Source: Sodiomyces alkalinus F11
Lineage: Eukaryota > Ascomycota > Sordariomycetes > Glomerellales > Plectosphaerellaceae
Assembly (NCBI RefSeq): GCF_003711515.1
Contig: NW_021167080.1
Location: 2,646,252 to 2,710,251 of the forward strand
Reading direction: 5' to 3'
DNA: 64,000 nt
Shown here: positions 11,961-25,157 of the stretch, in pieces
Numbering within the stretch: the stretch's first letter is position 1
Layout of the letters: each line of letters opens with the position of its first letter
Made by a program: the position numbers and the translations under genes
The notes under the pieces: generated by a model
Databases searched by the model: none
The model's input: only the letters and a program-made list of their open reading frames with translations
Told to the model about the DNA's origin: nothing

Positions 11961-14900
11961 ATGGGTCAGGGGTTCTCCCTCGCGACTCACTACACTGGGG
12001 CGGCGAGCATCGATGTGCCGGAGCTGTCCGACCTGGTGTACGAGCAAGGTGTCGGCAATGCACGCTTCATGAAGAGTGTCCGCGCGAGGCATCACGATGG
12101 CGTCGTCTTGGTCAAGGTCCTCGTAAAGCCATATACTCCGCTGTCGTTGGACTCGTACAAGAAGAAGATATTAGGTAGGTGAAGAACGGAGTGGCACCCC
12201 ACTGTACTGAGGTGTAAGAAGGGCTGACACGATGACGCTCACGCTTCGCAGAGCAGCGAAACGCCCTCGCCGAAGTGCCGAATGCGCTCCCGTTCCAGCG
12301 CATTATTGAGACCGACACAAACGGCTATCTTGTCCGACAGTTCCTCTACAACTCCTTATATGACCGTATGAGTACCCGCCCGTTCCTGGAAGACATCGAG
12401 AAGAAATGGCTGGCATTCCAACTCCTCTGCGCCCTGCGCGACTGCCACGCTCGCGACATCTACCACGGAGACATCAAGTCCGAAAATACCCTCGTTACCT
12501 CGTGGAACTGGCTGTACCTCGCCGACTTCTCCGGCCCGTTCAAGCCTGTGCTGCTGCCGGACGATAACCCCGCCGACTTCTCCTACTACTTTGATACGTC
12601 GGGCCGGCGAACATGCTACCTGGCCCCCGAGCGCTTCGTCCCTCACGAAGAGCTCCATAATAAAGATGCGAGGCTCACCTGGGCCATGGATGTGTTCAGT
12701 GCCGGCTGCGTTATTGCAGAGGTGTTCCTAGAATCGCCCATCTTCACCCTGAGCCAGCTCTACAAATATCGACGAGGCGAATACGACCCCGTGATATCTC
12801 AGATCAGCCGCATCTCCGACAGGGATGTGCGGGACATGATTTCCCACATGGTCCAGCTGGATCCGGAGAGACGATACTCTGCGGAGCAGTACCTGGACTT
12901 CTGGAAAGGCAAAGTCTTTCCAGAGTATTTCTATAGCTTCCTACACCAGTACATGGGGCTCGTCACCGACCCTTCCTCGGGCAATAATCCCGTCTCGGGC
13001 GCATCCCGGAATCTCGGCGAAGCTGACGACAGGATAGACCGCGTGTTTCTCGACTTTGACAAGATTTCGTACTTTCTTGGGTACGAGTACGAGTGTAACG
13101 TCGAGTCACGGATCAAGCCGATTGCCCCTCGATTAGGGCTCGGTCATTTTCCCGTCCGTCTCAACATCCCGAACCACGAACGCGACGTCACCGGCCGTGC
13201 GGAACCTCCCAAGAAAGATGGCACGTTGATTTTCTTAGCTCTGGTGGTCTCGTCCATCAGGAATACCGCGCGGGCCGCCTCTCGCATCCGGGCATGTGAC
13301 ATCTTACTCGCCTTTGCCGAAAGGATTCCGGACACCGCCAAGCTGGATCGTGTCTTGCCGTATCTGGTGCTGTTGCTTGGCGACAAGTCGGACCTCGTTG
13401 TGATAGCAGCGATCCGGTCCATCACGCAGCTTCTCCAGCTCGTCCGGACACTCTCCCCGGTGAATGCCCATGTGTTCATCGAGTACGTCTTACCCCGGTT
13501 CAATTCCCATCTGTTGACCGGTCCCCTGACGCCCAGCCCCCTCGTGAGGGCTACATATGCGTCTTGCCTGGGCAGCCTGGCGACCACCGCTACCCGGTTT
13601 TTGGAGATGGCGGCCACCATGAAGGCGACCGGTGCACTATCCGTGGCCGATCCCGAACTGGAACCCGGCGTGGAGGCCGAGGCTCTGGCGGATAACCTGT
13701 TTGACGATGCCCAGCGCGAGCTTTTTGCCATGCTCGAGCAGCACACAAAAGTCCTTATTGAGGACCCGGACGTGTCGGTTAGGCGCGCCTTCCTCACATC
13801 AGTCCCCGAGCTCTGTATTTTCTTTGGGCCGGCCGAGGCGAATGACATTCTTCTCGCGCATCTGAATACGTATCTGAACGACCGGGACTGGACATTGAAA
13901 TGCGCCTTCTTCGAGACCATTGTGGGTATATCGGTACTCATCGGCAGTTTCAGCTTAGAAGAGTTCATTTTGCCGTTGATGATCCAGGCGCTGGCGGATC
14001 CGGAGGAGTTCGTGGTACAGGCTGCTCTACACTGCCTTGCGCAGTTGGCAAGCCTCGGCCTTCTCTCCAGGGCAAAGCTGTGGGAGTTGATCGATATCGT
14101 CGGACGCTTTACTATGCATCCGAATTTATGGATCCGCGACTCCGCAGCCGAGTTTCTCTCCCAGTCGACCAAGTTCCTCGGCACAGCGGACCTAATAGGC
14201 ATCGTCCTTCCGCTGGTACAGCCCTACGTCAAGACTGATCAGATTCCTGCGCTTGATCTGTTGGGGGTGCTCGACGCGCTGAAGCGGCCTTTGTCCAGAG
14301 CCGTGTTTGACCAGGCACGCGTCTGGGCGCAAATGGCGGATAAAGGGGTATTCTGGAGATCCTCCCAACACCCTCGTCATGCCATATCCGGATCGCTACC
14401 TAATACAGTCGCAACACGGTCCTCTAAAGACTTGAACACAAACGTCCTCAGGCAAATACCACGGAATGAAGAGGATGAACAGTGGCTTGCAAGACTAAGA
14501 AATCTAGGACTCGGTCCTGAAGATGAGTTCAAGCTGGTCGCTCTCAGGGAGTTTATCTGGCGCACGAGTAAAATGAAGGGACGCGAGTCTACGGCTGGCG
14601 AGCCTACCGGTCTCAACGAGATGGTTTCGTTGAAAACCCTGGGCATCACACCGCAGACCATCTTCTTTTTCGACGAAGAGCCGCCTCAGCAACCTTCGGC
14701 CAGCCCGCGGTCTGACCAACAGGGGCCATACACGATCGCCGATGCTCTGTTGGATGCCTCCATGACGATTGATGACTCGGGTACAAAGAGACAATCGAGT
14801 GCCTTGAACAACTTGCGGACGCGTGTGGTTGAAGGGCGCGTGTCACGAGAAGTGTCACGCACTCGACCGATTGAACCCAAGAAACGCACACCGACGGATC

Positions 14901-16654
14901 AGGCCACCCTGATTGTTGGCAGCCCCGGGATGGATGGTAACGTATCGGTTCGTGACCAGCCATACTCTTCGAGAAGGACGATTCGACACCAGTCTAGCGC
15001 CCTCGGTCTACTCGACCGCAAGGATAGCAACAAAAGCGTACCCGAGACGGCCATGACCGGCGCCAATGCCTTCGGCGAGGTTGAGGGTCCCTTCTCACAG
15101 CCTCCGCAAACCAGGCCAGCAGGGGCGGACCGGTTGACCAACGGCGCGGCCCCAGGGACGAAGGTCAAAGCGAACCACTCGTACGAGGGAAATGACCCTA
15201 GCATCCTGAAGATGTTGGATACGATGTACGTGGACAATTATCCCCACGACATGATTGAATTCGGCCCCTTGGTGCCACCTATTTCCCGACGCAAGGCAGG
15301 AAAGGCCGTCGGCACGGGTATTGACGAGCCGTGGCGTCCTACGGGACGACTTGTGGCGACTTTTGCGGAGCACACTAGTTCCATCAATCGGCTCGTGGTA
15401 GCGCCGGATCACGCCTTCTTTCTGACGGGCGGCGACGACGGTGCGGTCAAGGTCTGGGACAGCGCGCGGCTTGAGAAGAACATTACGAACCGCTCGAGGC
15501 AGACGCATAAACACGGCACTGGCGCGCGAGTACTGGCCTTGTGTTTCATTGAGAGTACCCACTCCTTCATCAGCTGCGCAAACGACGGCAGCGTTCACGT
15601 CGTGAAGGTGGAGGCCGTGCCGGCGGGCGGCGTGCTACGGTATGGCAAGCTACGGCTCCTGCGCGAGTATCAGCTTCCCGAAGGCGAGTTTGCCGTCTGG
15701 TGCGAACACTTCAAGCTCGAGTCGGATTCCGTTCTGGTGCTCGCAACGAACCGTTCGAGGATCCTGGGCATCGACTTGCGCACCATGTCGCTCCTGTATG
15801 TGCTGGAGAATCCTGTCCATCACGGGACCCCGACGTGCTTCTGCATCGACCGGAAGCGGAACTGGCTATGCGTGGGCACGTCGCACGGCGTGCTGGACCT
15901 CTGGGATCTCCGGTTTCGAGTGAGATTAAGAGGCTGGGGACTTCCGGGGAAGAGTGCGATCTTCAGACTCAGCATCCATCCGTCCAAGGGGCGCGGCAAA
16001 TGGGTCTGCGCAGCGGGAGGCACGGGCCAGGGAGAGGTCACGGTGTGGGACCTGGAGCGCACCACGTGCCGGGAGATCTACCGCGTCGGAGGCAGTAAGG
16101 ACGGGCCGAAGGGGTACGAGCCGTGGGACGTTGACGAGGACAAGCCCGAGGGCATGCTGGGCCGATACGCTACCAACATCGAGCCGAGCGGAACGGGCAG
16201 CCCCGACCGTGGGGTGCGCGCCATGATCACGGGGACGGCGAGCACGGACGACTCGCGAGACGTCCGGCACCCCTTCATCGTAACGGGGGGTTCTGACAAG
16301 AAGCTCCGGTTCTGGGACATGTCTCGGGTCGAGAACTCGGCCGTGTACAGTGGGCTTGACCCGGACGAACCCAAGCCGACATATACGGCTTCCCATCCGA
16401 CGACCAGCTTGACGGTCAATACGGAGAGGGTGCCGCGCGGAGGGCCGACGGCGCCGAATGCAGGGTCCGGCGGCTCGAAGGGCAAGGGAGTTGGCGGCAG
16501 CGGGAGGCCGTCGCGGTATACGGTTATTTCTCTGCAGCAGCAGCACCTCCTCAGGGCGCACCTGGACTCGATCACAGATGTGGCGCTGTTGGAGGTACCC
16601 TACAGCATGACCGTATCGGTAGACAGGTCAGGGGTGATTTATGTGTTTTCTTGA
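11961..16654 (+). CDS. vps15: Vps15: regulatory protein-kinase subunit of class III PI3-kinase
   Basis: Two exons (11961-12174, 12252-16654) give 1538 residues, close to the usual Vps15 size. The N-terminus, MGQGFS, is a myristoylation site, which in the family anchors the complex to membranes. The kinase domain (about 27-310) has HGDIKSEN in place of the usual HRD loop and DFSGPF in place of DFG, as in other Vps15 proteins. A HEAT-repeat middle (about 380-720), a low-complexity linker, and C-terminal WD40 repeats from about residue 1105 (first unit has TGGDDGAVKVWD) follow. It scaffolds Vps34 with Atg6/Vps30 for autophagy and endosomal sorting. The single 77-base intron interrupts the kinase N-lobe. 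Confidence 0.96.
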
Positions 16655-17280
16655 GGAGACGAAGCGATGGGGGACGGGGGAGAGGACGGGGGACTGGGCG
16701 CAGCTCTGAGATATGGGGTTTCATGTTACACCCTCCCTGTGTTCAAATACACGGCGTAACGCGTATTGTGCGAGCGATCTGATATAGCGACACCTAAGCG
16801 GAGTTTTATGTTGACAGGGAAGAATCCCTATTGTGTTGTGCAGGGTTGCTTATTATGACGCCGAAGGGCTGAGACGTAGGCTAATATCGCTGCCCCAGAG
16901 CTCCATCGCATAAAAATCGGATTCCCCGAGTCAGAGAACGTACTGGGTATTATATGGACTAAGGTACCTTATGTCGCTAAGGTACCTGTAGAATTCAAGA
17001 AAGTATTCTGTACTTTAAAAAAAGGTACGGTGACTCGTGATGCTTAAAACGGAAACGGCGACTCGGGAAGTTGGATTTTGATGCGCATATCTTATCTTAT
17101 CAGCTTATCGGTTCCGAGAAAGAAAAAAAGTTCGAGTTCATTCGTGCATTGGTGCTGGACTTGTTCCCCCCTTACAGATTTTTTGTAATCGCACGCGGCG
17201 TCGGTGTACTCGTTCAATTCTTAATTCCTTCCAGCAACTTGTATCCCACGTCGCCTCGAGCCAAACCGTTAATTACCAAG
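16655..17280. other. Intergenic, VPS15 3' / CTP synthase 5'
   Basis: 626 bases with two AAGGTACC strings (16960-16990) and an A-rich patch near 17016. No gene is seen. It presumably carries the CTP synthase promoter. Confidence 0.5.
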
Positions 17281-20047
17281 ATGCGCATTGTTCTCGTGAA
17301 TGGCGGCGTCATCTCTGGCGTTGGCAAAGGTGAGTTCCATGTTCCCTGACCCCTATCGGGCATCTTGCATGGTGCTGCGGGCTGGCATGAATGAGTGTGA
17401 CCGTCTCATACCCCAAATCTCATCAATCCTCAACGCGCCTTTCAGACTTTCTTGGAATCACTCTGCTGACTTGTGGATCTTGTAGGAATTATTGGTAAGG
17501 CCTTTTTCTTTTTCTTTTTTTTTTTCTTCTTCTCCTTCTTTTTTCCCTGCCTTCAGCATTGTCTTGGCAATTTTTTCTTTCTTTTTCTACTGACAATAGA
17601 AACTCTCTTACAGCCAGCAGCGCGGGGCTTCTGCTTAAGACTCTTGGCCTTCGCGTCACGGTATGACATTTCTTTCACCATTCACTCTCAATCCATGATC
17701 TCCCACTCACACTAGATTTTCCAGGCCATAAAGCTCGACCCCTATTTGAATGTGGATGCCGGTCTTCTGTCCCCACTAGAGTAGGTCTCCCTGCATTGTT
17801 TCCACATGACATTTGGCTAACAAGGCCTTCAGGCATGGAGAGTGCTTCGTTCTGGCCGATGGAGGAGGTACATCTCTCCAACATTCAATTCACGCTTTCG
17901 AACATACTACTAACACCGACTAGAGGCGGATTTGGACCTTGGCAACTATGAGAGGTATTTTCAATGGCTTTTTTGAAGACTGTAGACCACTCAGCTGACT
18001 TTAAACTCGAGATATCTTGGCATTCAGCTGAGCCGAGACAGCAACATGACCACAGGAAAGATCTACCAGCAGGTCATTGTACGATACCCTCACCACCCGC
18101 CAACGATGAATACGATCCATAGAGACTAATGCTCTTTTTCTGAAACAGCAATCCGAGAGAGTGGGCAATCCGAAGAGGCTGGGGAAAACCATCCAAATCG
18201 TCCCGGATGTAACGGATGCCATTCAGGAATGGATCGAGAGAGTGGCCAAGATCCCGGTGGATGATTCTGGCGAGGAGCCGGATGTCTGTATCGGTATGTC
18301 CTCGTAATGACCTGACAGTTTTGAATATCAATGTACTAACTTGGCATAGTTGAGTTGGTATGTTCTCCGCCCCAGTTGCATTGCCAGGACAATTCTGAAG
18401 ACTAACCTCGTTCTACCTGTAGGGCGGCACAGTTGGGTAGGTATTCTCCTTGGCGATACGTCAAGACCTTTTGTCGGGACTGTTTCTTGACCAATCTAGG
18501 AGAAACATAACTGACTCTTCGCTACGTTAGTGATCTTGAATCTGGTCCGTTCATGGAGGCCCTGGTGCAGCTGAGGCACAAGCTTCAACGAGATCCAAAC
18601 CACGAATTCATGAGCATTGCGGTGTCGTACTGCCCTGTGATCAATGGCGAGGAGAAGACCAAGCCCACGCAGAACGCTATCAGGCAAATGCGAAGTGCTG
18701 GTTTGTTCCCTGACGTGGTAGGCGTTTCCAAAATTCACGCTGTGGCCCGAATGAAATCCTCTAATTGTATTACCAGATTGCTTGCCGTTGCGAGCATCCC
18801 CTCAACGCCGCCACCATCTCCAAAATAGCCCGGAGTTGTCAACTCGACGACGACCAAGTCATCGGCGTCCGAAACATGGAGACCATTTACCAGGTCCCGA
18901 TTCTTCTCCAAGAAGAGGGTCTGCTCAAGCTATTGCAAAAGGGCCTGGGTCTCGACAAGCCCGTCCTGTCCCCAACCATGGTCGAGAAGGGCCAGGCCCT
19001 GTGGGATTTGTGGAAGAAGACGGTCGTTCCCGAGCGGCACCTGACACCGGTCAACATCGTGTTGGTCGGCAAATACGTCGTTCTGGATGACGCCTACCTC
19101 AGTGTCCGCAAGTCACTCGAGCATTCGGCCATGCGATGCAAACGGAAGCTGAACCTCGTCTCTGTCGATGCCGAACACCTCGAGCACGAAATGCAACAGA
19201 AGGACCCGATCAAGTACCACGCCGCCTGGAAGGCCATTTGCGATGCCGAAGGAATCATCGTCCCCGGCGGCTTTGGCGAAAGAGGGACCGAGGGCATGGT
19301 GGAAGTCATCAAGTGGGCCCGAGAGCGAAAGATCCCATTCCTCGGTATCTGCTTGGGCTTGCAGGTGGCCGTCATGGAGTACGCCCGTAATGTGTTGGCA
19401 CTCAGGGGCGCCACGTCCGAAGAATTCTCTGCGCAAGCAGAGCACCGGGTTGTCGTTTTCATGCCGGAGGTATCCAAGGAGTAAGTCGTCTTCGTTCCTT
19501 ACCTATCTACTATTAAGGCGCGACGATAGGACGCCGCTAACATAGGACTCAAAAAAAAGGCAAATGGGCGGCACCATGAGACTCGGCGCTCGGACATCCC
19601 ACTTCAAACCCGGCACCGAATGGAGCAAGCTCCGGGCCATGTACGGAGGCGCGGACGTTATCGAGGAGCGCCATCGACATCGCTACGAGGTGAACCCAGA
19701 GTACATTGAGCAGTTCGAGAAGGGCGGACTTGCCGTCACCTCCCTCGACGACCAGGGCGTGCGAGTCGAGTCCGTTGAAATCCAGGATCACCCTTTCTTT
19801 GTCGGGTAAGCAACACAAGGCGATGGGTTGGAGGAACTCTTGGACGAAACACAACACAAAACAGATGCTAACTTGATTGATCAGAGTACAAGCCCATCCC
19901 GAATTCACCAGCAAGGTCCTGAATCCTTCTCCCCCCTTGCTTGGCCTTGTGGCGGCAAGTGCGGGATGCCTCGACCAGATGATTGAGGCAGCCCGTGAGT
20001 GGAAGGAAGGTCTCGCGAACGGAACTGGTGAAGCCGCCCATTTCTGA
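17281..20047 (+). CDS. ura7: CTP synthase (glutamine-hydrolysing), 14 exons
   Basis: Exons: 17281-17329, 17486-17494, 17614-17660, 17725-17780, 17833-17867, 17924-17954, 18012-18078, 18149-18293, 18350-18357, 18423-18436, 18531-18717, 18777-19480, 19560-19805, 19885-20047. Together they give 586 residues, the normal length. It makes CTP from UTP, ATP and glutamine. The synthetase half starts GGVISGVGKG (nucleotide loop) and has IKLDPYLNVDAG and ELGGTVGD. The amidotransferase half has GGFGERGTEG, the nucleophile in GICLGLQ (Cys about 408), and HPE (His 537, Glu 539). Three internal exons are only 9, 8 and 14 bases. Some usually constant positions differ: VQAHPE where VQFHPE is usual, and a one-residue insertion before LGKT. 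The catalytic residues are intact. Confidence 0.95.
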
Positions 20048-21517
20048 GGTGGTGGAGGGGTTGGTTGGCTGCGCATTATTATAAAGAACTGGACGAGTCC
20101 CTGATTAGATCCATGGCCTATGGTGCAGAGACGTCGAGAAGAAGCGGGAAGAGGTCCTGCCTTTTGAGGAGCACGTAGCACTATTGAGACAATCATGCTT
20201 TATGGACTAGGTATTTTCGGCTGGCGTTGTTGGGCTGCATAGAATGTAGAAAAATCACTGGGATTAAAGACAGGGCAAGGCAGCATCCGGGACCGGAACG
20301 GCGGGGAGGGACCTGGAGTAGGCAGCTACTCAGGAGTTATCTCCCAACACCTCGCCCATCCTTTCTTCCCTTCCTCGCGACGCGTCTCAATTTTCTCGGC
20401 AAGAAGCGATCACGCCCCTGGTACCCAGTCTCCCCCAAATCATGTTGGGCGCTCAAGACATTCAACTTGCACAAATTACACCCTCCCGTCCCATCTGACC
20501 GACCCGGGCTGGACACTGCACTGCCCAGACATCTGGTCATGATGAAGGGGGGCGAGTCGTCAGGAAAAGGTCAGTTGCTACAACGTCAATCATTCATCAC
20601 AGCCAGGCTTTCTGACAACTCAAAGACCGCAGCAGACACGAAGACAACGCCTTAACATTGGGCCGCTGTGGAAACCTGCAGCTGCTTTTGCATTAGGCCA
20701 GTCCTGCAAACCACCCAAACATCATTCCCGAGGACTCGAAAACAGCTCGAACTTGTCCGAAGCCCCGGGCTTTGCCCACAGAACAGCCCGGGAAGAGATT
20801 CCCCGGTTTATTTGGGAGAACAGAGCAGACTAGACCAAAGGCGCCACCGCCATCTTCCTTCCACTCGCAGCCCTGATGGAAGGTCCAGGGAGAGGCCTGG
20901 ACGTCCGGAACTCGTCCAAGTTTGTGGACTCGACGGGGAAATTTAGCCAATACCGAACGAGTCCTGGAACAGAAGACGCGGCTCCAGATATAGTGCAGTG
21001 GAGGATATGACAATGGGGGGTATAATGATATGATATAATCTTTGCAAAGGTCCCTTTGCGAATAGGTGTTTTTACGAGGTTTTTATTACGGCACACTACC
21101 TAGGTAGGTACTTATAGAGTACGGAGTCGAGATACAGTGGACGTTGGGGCGGTTACTGTGGTGCGCACGGATCCACTTCTGGACGCACTAATACACGTGA
21201 TAACGACAGTGACGGTCAAGATTAAGTCGCTTTGGAGCAAGAAATTCCCCAGCTTCCCATCCCAGCCTTGCCATGTTATTTTTATTTTTGCGAACCAAGG
21301 CTGCACCGCTCTCCTGTTCTTTTTCTCACCGACCCAGCTCCGAGGGATTGATCCATTGTCACACTGACCCCGCGAAGTAAATCAAGTTAACACTCGACAC
21401 GACCATTGACGACGCAAGATACGAATACCAGACGCAACCACGGCGGCCCAAGCGAGTAATTCCACTTGACGGTAACATCGCCAGCAACCACCCGCTCACG
21501 ATTATCCGCTGCCCAAG
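20048..21517. other. Intergenic region, CTP synthase / U2A'
   Basis: 1.47 kb without a recognised gene; the frames here are short. A CCTAGGTAGGTAC string lies at about 21100. The final part is probably the promoter of the U2 A' gene. Confidence 0.5.
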
Positions 21518-22638
21518 ATGAGGCTCACGGCAGAGCTCATCAAAGACTCCCTCTCCTATCTGAATCCGCTGAAGGAGCGTGAACTCGATCTCCGAGGTGC
21601 GTTTGAAAAGAACAGATACTACACTTGCATGGTCTAGCAGAGCAGAGTTGATTGGCGACCTCCCACCGTCGGGTGAATACAGGACACAGAATACCTGCCA
21701 TTGAGAACCTTGGCGCTGCCGGTGTGCGTACTACTCTGTTTTCCCCCAGTCCTACCTTCATGAGTTGCCCGAGTCCTGACACTCGCGCCCTCGGAATAGC
21801 CGCTCGATTCGATCGACTTGACCGACAATGACATTAATATCCTGGGCAACTTCCCCCTTTCACCGCGAATCACCACCCTCCTCCTAGCACGTAACCGCAT
21901 CGCGTCGATTCAACCAACGCTACCCAACTCGATCCCGAACCTGCGCCATCTCGTTTTGGCGTCAAATCAGCTCGCCGAATTGTCGGATCTGGACGTCCTA
22001 GCAGGCCTTTCTCTCTTGACGCATGTCGTGCTGCTCGATAACCCCGTAGCCAAGAAGGAGGTGCGTGTTTCCTCCAGCCAGCGCTTCACCCAACGTCTTG
22101 GCCTCGAGAGATCGAAAGCAGATAGACAGGGGGGGGGGCAAAGAGCGAGAGAACAACTAGAACTGACGCGCTGCGTGACGGGGCAGAATTACCGATACTG
22201 GGTGTTGTGGCGGTGTCCCGGCATCCGGTTCCTCGATTACGCAAAAGTTAAGGATGCCGAGCGACGGAAGGCGGCCGAGCTATTCGGCACATCGGAACAG
22301 CCAACTGAGCTGGCTTCTCAGGTGAGTAGGCTCTGTGGGATGAATTCGCTTTTTACTTTTGCAGGCCGGGGACGGAAAGAGAAGTGTATCAGCTGACCTT
22401 TATGTCTCCTTAGATCATGGGAATCAAGTCAAAGGCAGTCGATATGAGCGGCGGTCACCAGGGCCCAGCGCCAACGCGGTTGTCTCGCATTAAGCTCACA
22501 GAGAAGGAGAAGAAGCGACTAAGGGAAATGATCAAGAACGCGGACAGTCTGCAGGAGATTATCCGGTTGGAGAAGATGCTTAGTGAAGGAACGCTGCCTC
22601 CCGGAGTGCATATCGATACAGACGCGATGGAGGAATAA
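21518..22638 (+). CDS. lea1: U2 snRNP A' protein (Lea1 type)
   Basis: Five exons (21518-21596, 21683-21723, 21800-22060, 22187-22321, 22414-22638) give 246 residues, the expected size. The leucine-rich repeat fold is clear: DLTDNDINILGNFP, LLLARNRIASIQPTLP, LRHLVLASNQLAEL and LLTHVVLLDNPV, followed by the cap YRYWVLWRCPGIRFLDYAKVK. A basic C-terminal helix (LTEKEKKRLREMI) follows. With U2B'' it binds U2 snRNA stem-loop IV in the spliceosome. Exon 2 must use the GTGCGT donor at 21724 rather than the overlapping GTGTGC at 21722 to keep phase. Confidence 0.95.
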
Positions 22639-23001
22639 GGGAACCAACATTAGGCTCTAGTCTGTCTCGAGCTGGAGTTTGCCCATGCATGCATGACCGG
22701 AGTGGGAACAAACTACGAACCTCAGAACTCCCTCGGAAGAGAGACATGTATTGTCGCATGTCGGTGCAGGCGTCTGCGAGCTGGACATAGGAATGGGGCT
22801 CAGGGTAAAAGCCAGCGACTTTACGGGCTCTTGGGGTGAACCAAACGTCGCCGAAGTTTTAAGAAGAAGAAAAAAAGCATCTCATCATGATATTCAGTCG
22901 TTACTTTGCCTATGCCCAGCATTGCTCCTTTAGTATACACAACCAAGCGGCGCCCTACGTATAATTTCCAACGCCTACACGCACCAGGGGGGTCCCGGCT
23001 T
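22639..23001. other. Convergent 3' region
   Basis: 363 bases between two convergent stops. It contains an AAGAAGAAAAAAA stretch near 22863. No gene is seen. Confidence 0.5.
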
Positions 23002-23940
23002 CTAGCCGGTCATACTGACGTCCCCATCCCCATCCGCATCAGACGCTTGCATCGTTCCTGCCTCGAGCTGCGCGCCTGGCTCGCCCGCCGCCGAAGACGC
23101 GTGGCCGTGGACGCCGTTGGTGGTTACTGCCGTGGTCAGCGGTGAGGACCTGCGCTTCTTGCCAGAAGTACCGTTCGTCGTCGTCGTGGTCGTCGCCGCC
23201 GCCGCCAAGGTACCCGCTGCGGCGTCGACGCTGTCGCGCTGAATCCGGGCCCGCGTGGCCCCGGCTTGGTACTTTATATCCTTGTAGGGGACCGTCTTGG
23301 GAATGGTGTCCTCGAGGAATTCGAGGTTGTCGTGGTGCGCGACGGCATTGGCTGTTGGGGAATGGCGACATCGAACCATTCGTTAGACAGAGAAGAAGGG
23401 AGGCAGAGAAAGAGGGGGAGGCTGGGGGTTGAGCTCTCTCGTCTGCACGGGGAATGAAGAGAGTTACCTAGATCCTTATATTGTATGTTCTTCCTCGGCT
23501 TGCGGTCTAGCTTGGCCATGTTCTGGGCTTCACTTGCAAGGTGCTGGATGAACATTTCCTGTGAGATAGCCATGTCAGGACGTGCATCGCGGAAGGATCA
23601 GCTGTCAGGACCTTTCGAATGGAAATGGCCCTGACAGGGAGAGGACGAGACAAGACGTACACTTGCCATGGTAATGATAAAGGCTGCGTTGTTGGAACAG
23701 ATACCAATGTCCGGATCTTGTGCGATGATCTTCTTGACTCTGGCGACTATACAAGTCATGGGGTTAGAAGGTTAGAATCGGTTACGTCTTTGTCTTGCTG
23801 AACATTTTCAGGCCTTTCACCTCAAAGGTGTAGGCGAGGAGAGGGAGAAAGTAGAGGTAGCAGGAGCACAACTAACGCGGAAGGGCGGGCTGCCCTGTCA
23901 CCTCCTTGCGAGGAGGGATTGCCGTGGTGTTATACGGCAT
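23002..23940 (-). CDS. Histone-fold protein of the Dpb3/CHRAC-15/POLE4 type
   Basis: Four exons on the reverse strand (23940-23877, 23746-23661, 23558-23468, 23351-23002) give 196 residues. The spliced protein contains a complete CBF/NF-Y histone fold from about residue 15 to 105, including LARVKKIIAQDPDIGICSNN, EMFIQHLASEAQNMAK and the RKNIQYKDLANAV segment. A low-complexity Thr/Ala/Gly tail of about 85 residues ends in DGDGDVSMTG. Family members pair with a second histone-fold partner in DNA polymerase epsilon or ISWI/CHRAC remodelling complexes; which applies here cannot be told from sequence alone. NF-YC is less likely because the NF-Y interaction sequences are absent. The junction ATG-GCA-AGT|gtacgt fixes the exon 2/3 phase. 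Confidence 0.88.
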
Positions 23941-25157
23941 GTCGACACAGGGGGAGAGGAGATGAAGGATGCGTCAGATTCTAATTGCGAGAGCGCACTG
24001 GGACGGCCTGATGGGTTTCGAGTCCGCGATGTGATCCCAGTCAGCGAACGATATTCCCTGGTTCAGAATGATGGACCTCAGACCATGACGAGAGACAACG
24101 CCAAGAGGAGAAGAAACGAAAGAGGAAAAGCAGAGCTCTATTTGCCACAGTATGTGTGGTCTTATAACATCGGGCTCATCGAGTCACTGAAGGTCCTCCG
24201 AAGCTATGCTGGCGGGCGTCTAGACGTCGCAGGTGGTCTCGAAAAGATGGAGAGAGTACATTTGAACACCCACTTGGATGAGAGCAGGAACACGATCGAT
24301 AGAAGCAATACACAATCACATGATAATGATGCAGAGTCCCGTTAAGAACTGAACTGGGCAGGGAATTTCGGCTGATAGGTTTGTGTAAGTGCTCACCGGT
24401 TCAGAAAGTGACTGAGTAATGCGTGCTACGGCGGAATCAGTCAGGACGCAGCGATCGAGATGCTCGGATTTCTCGGCGTTATCGAATATAGTAGACGGGG
24501 CCAACAGATGGAGGGAAGGGAAGAGAAAATAGAAGATCTGATAGAGGACTGAAGTGGACAAGGTACAGGTAAGTGGACCAACGATACGATACACGCGAGA
24601 CGCGACCCTTAAAGTTACGGAGTACCAGGTAGTTAAAAATCAGCTGGACGCCAGGAGGCAAGTCAGAAAACGACAAGAACCCGTCGACAGCTGGCAGCAT
24701 CTGTCGATCTCCTTTCTGCCACCAGATGCCTCTACGAAGCGAAAAGATGAAGCTCGTCCTCCGTCGTTTAACCTGGCTTTCCCTTTTTTTCTTCGTTTTT
24801 TTTTTTCCTCTAGTACTTGAAGACGGATATATTTGGACTCGGATGGATTGAGTCGGATGCGCTTGCATCAGAAGAAACAAGGGGTTGAGAGATCCGCTTA
24901 CACAAGGACTCGTACGCAAGGACTCTTCATTATATCGGTTCCCATCAAGAGATACGTCTCAAGTCGTTCATCCAAATGTGAACTGCTACTCGGTTCACCT
25001 GCATCCATAACTTCATATTGAAGCGGCAGAGTAACAGCCGATCATTCTACCGCCGGACTGCCCTGACCACGACCATAGGGTAATAGCAGCCTAAGCATGA
25101 CACCCGTTCATCCTAATGCCAGACCGGCCGGGTTGTTGTTGGCATCTACCTCGCCCA
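23941..25157. other. Intergenic region upstream of the histone-fold gene
   Basis: 1.2 kb between the start of the histone-fold gene and the stop of EXO84. It holds a TACGGAGTA word at 24616-24624 and a T-rich tract near 24785-24812. No gene is recognised. Confidence 0.5.

Noticed and set aside
13144..14202. Reverse open frame of 352 codons inside VPS15
   Set aside because: Antisense of the HEAT-repeat region; no family resemblance.
20227..20655. Forward frame of 142 codons downstream of CTP synthase
   Set aside because: No family resemblance, no splice support, low-complexity Pro/Arg composition.
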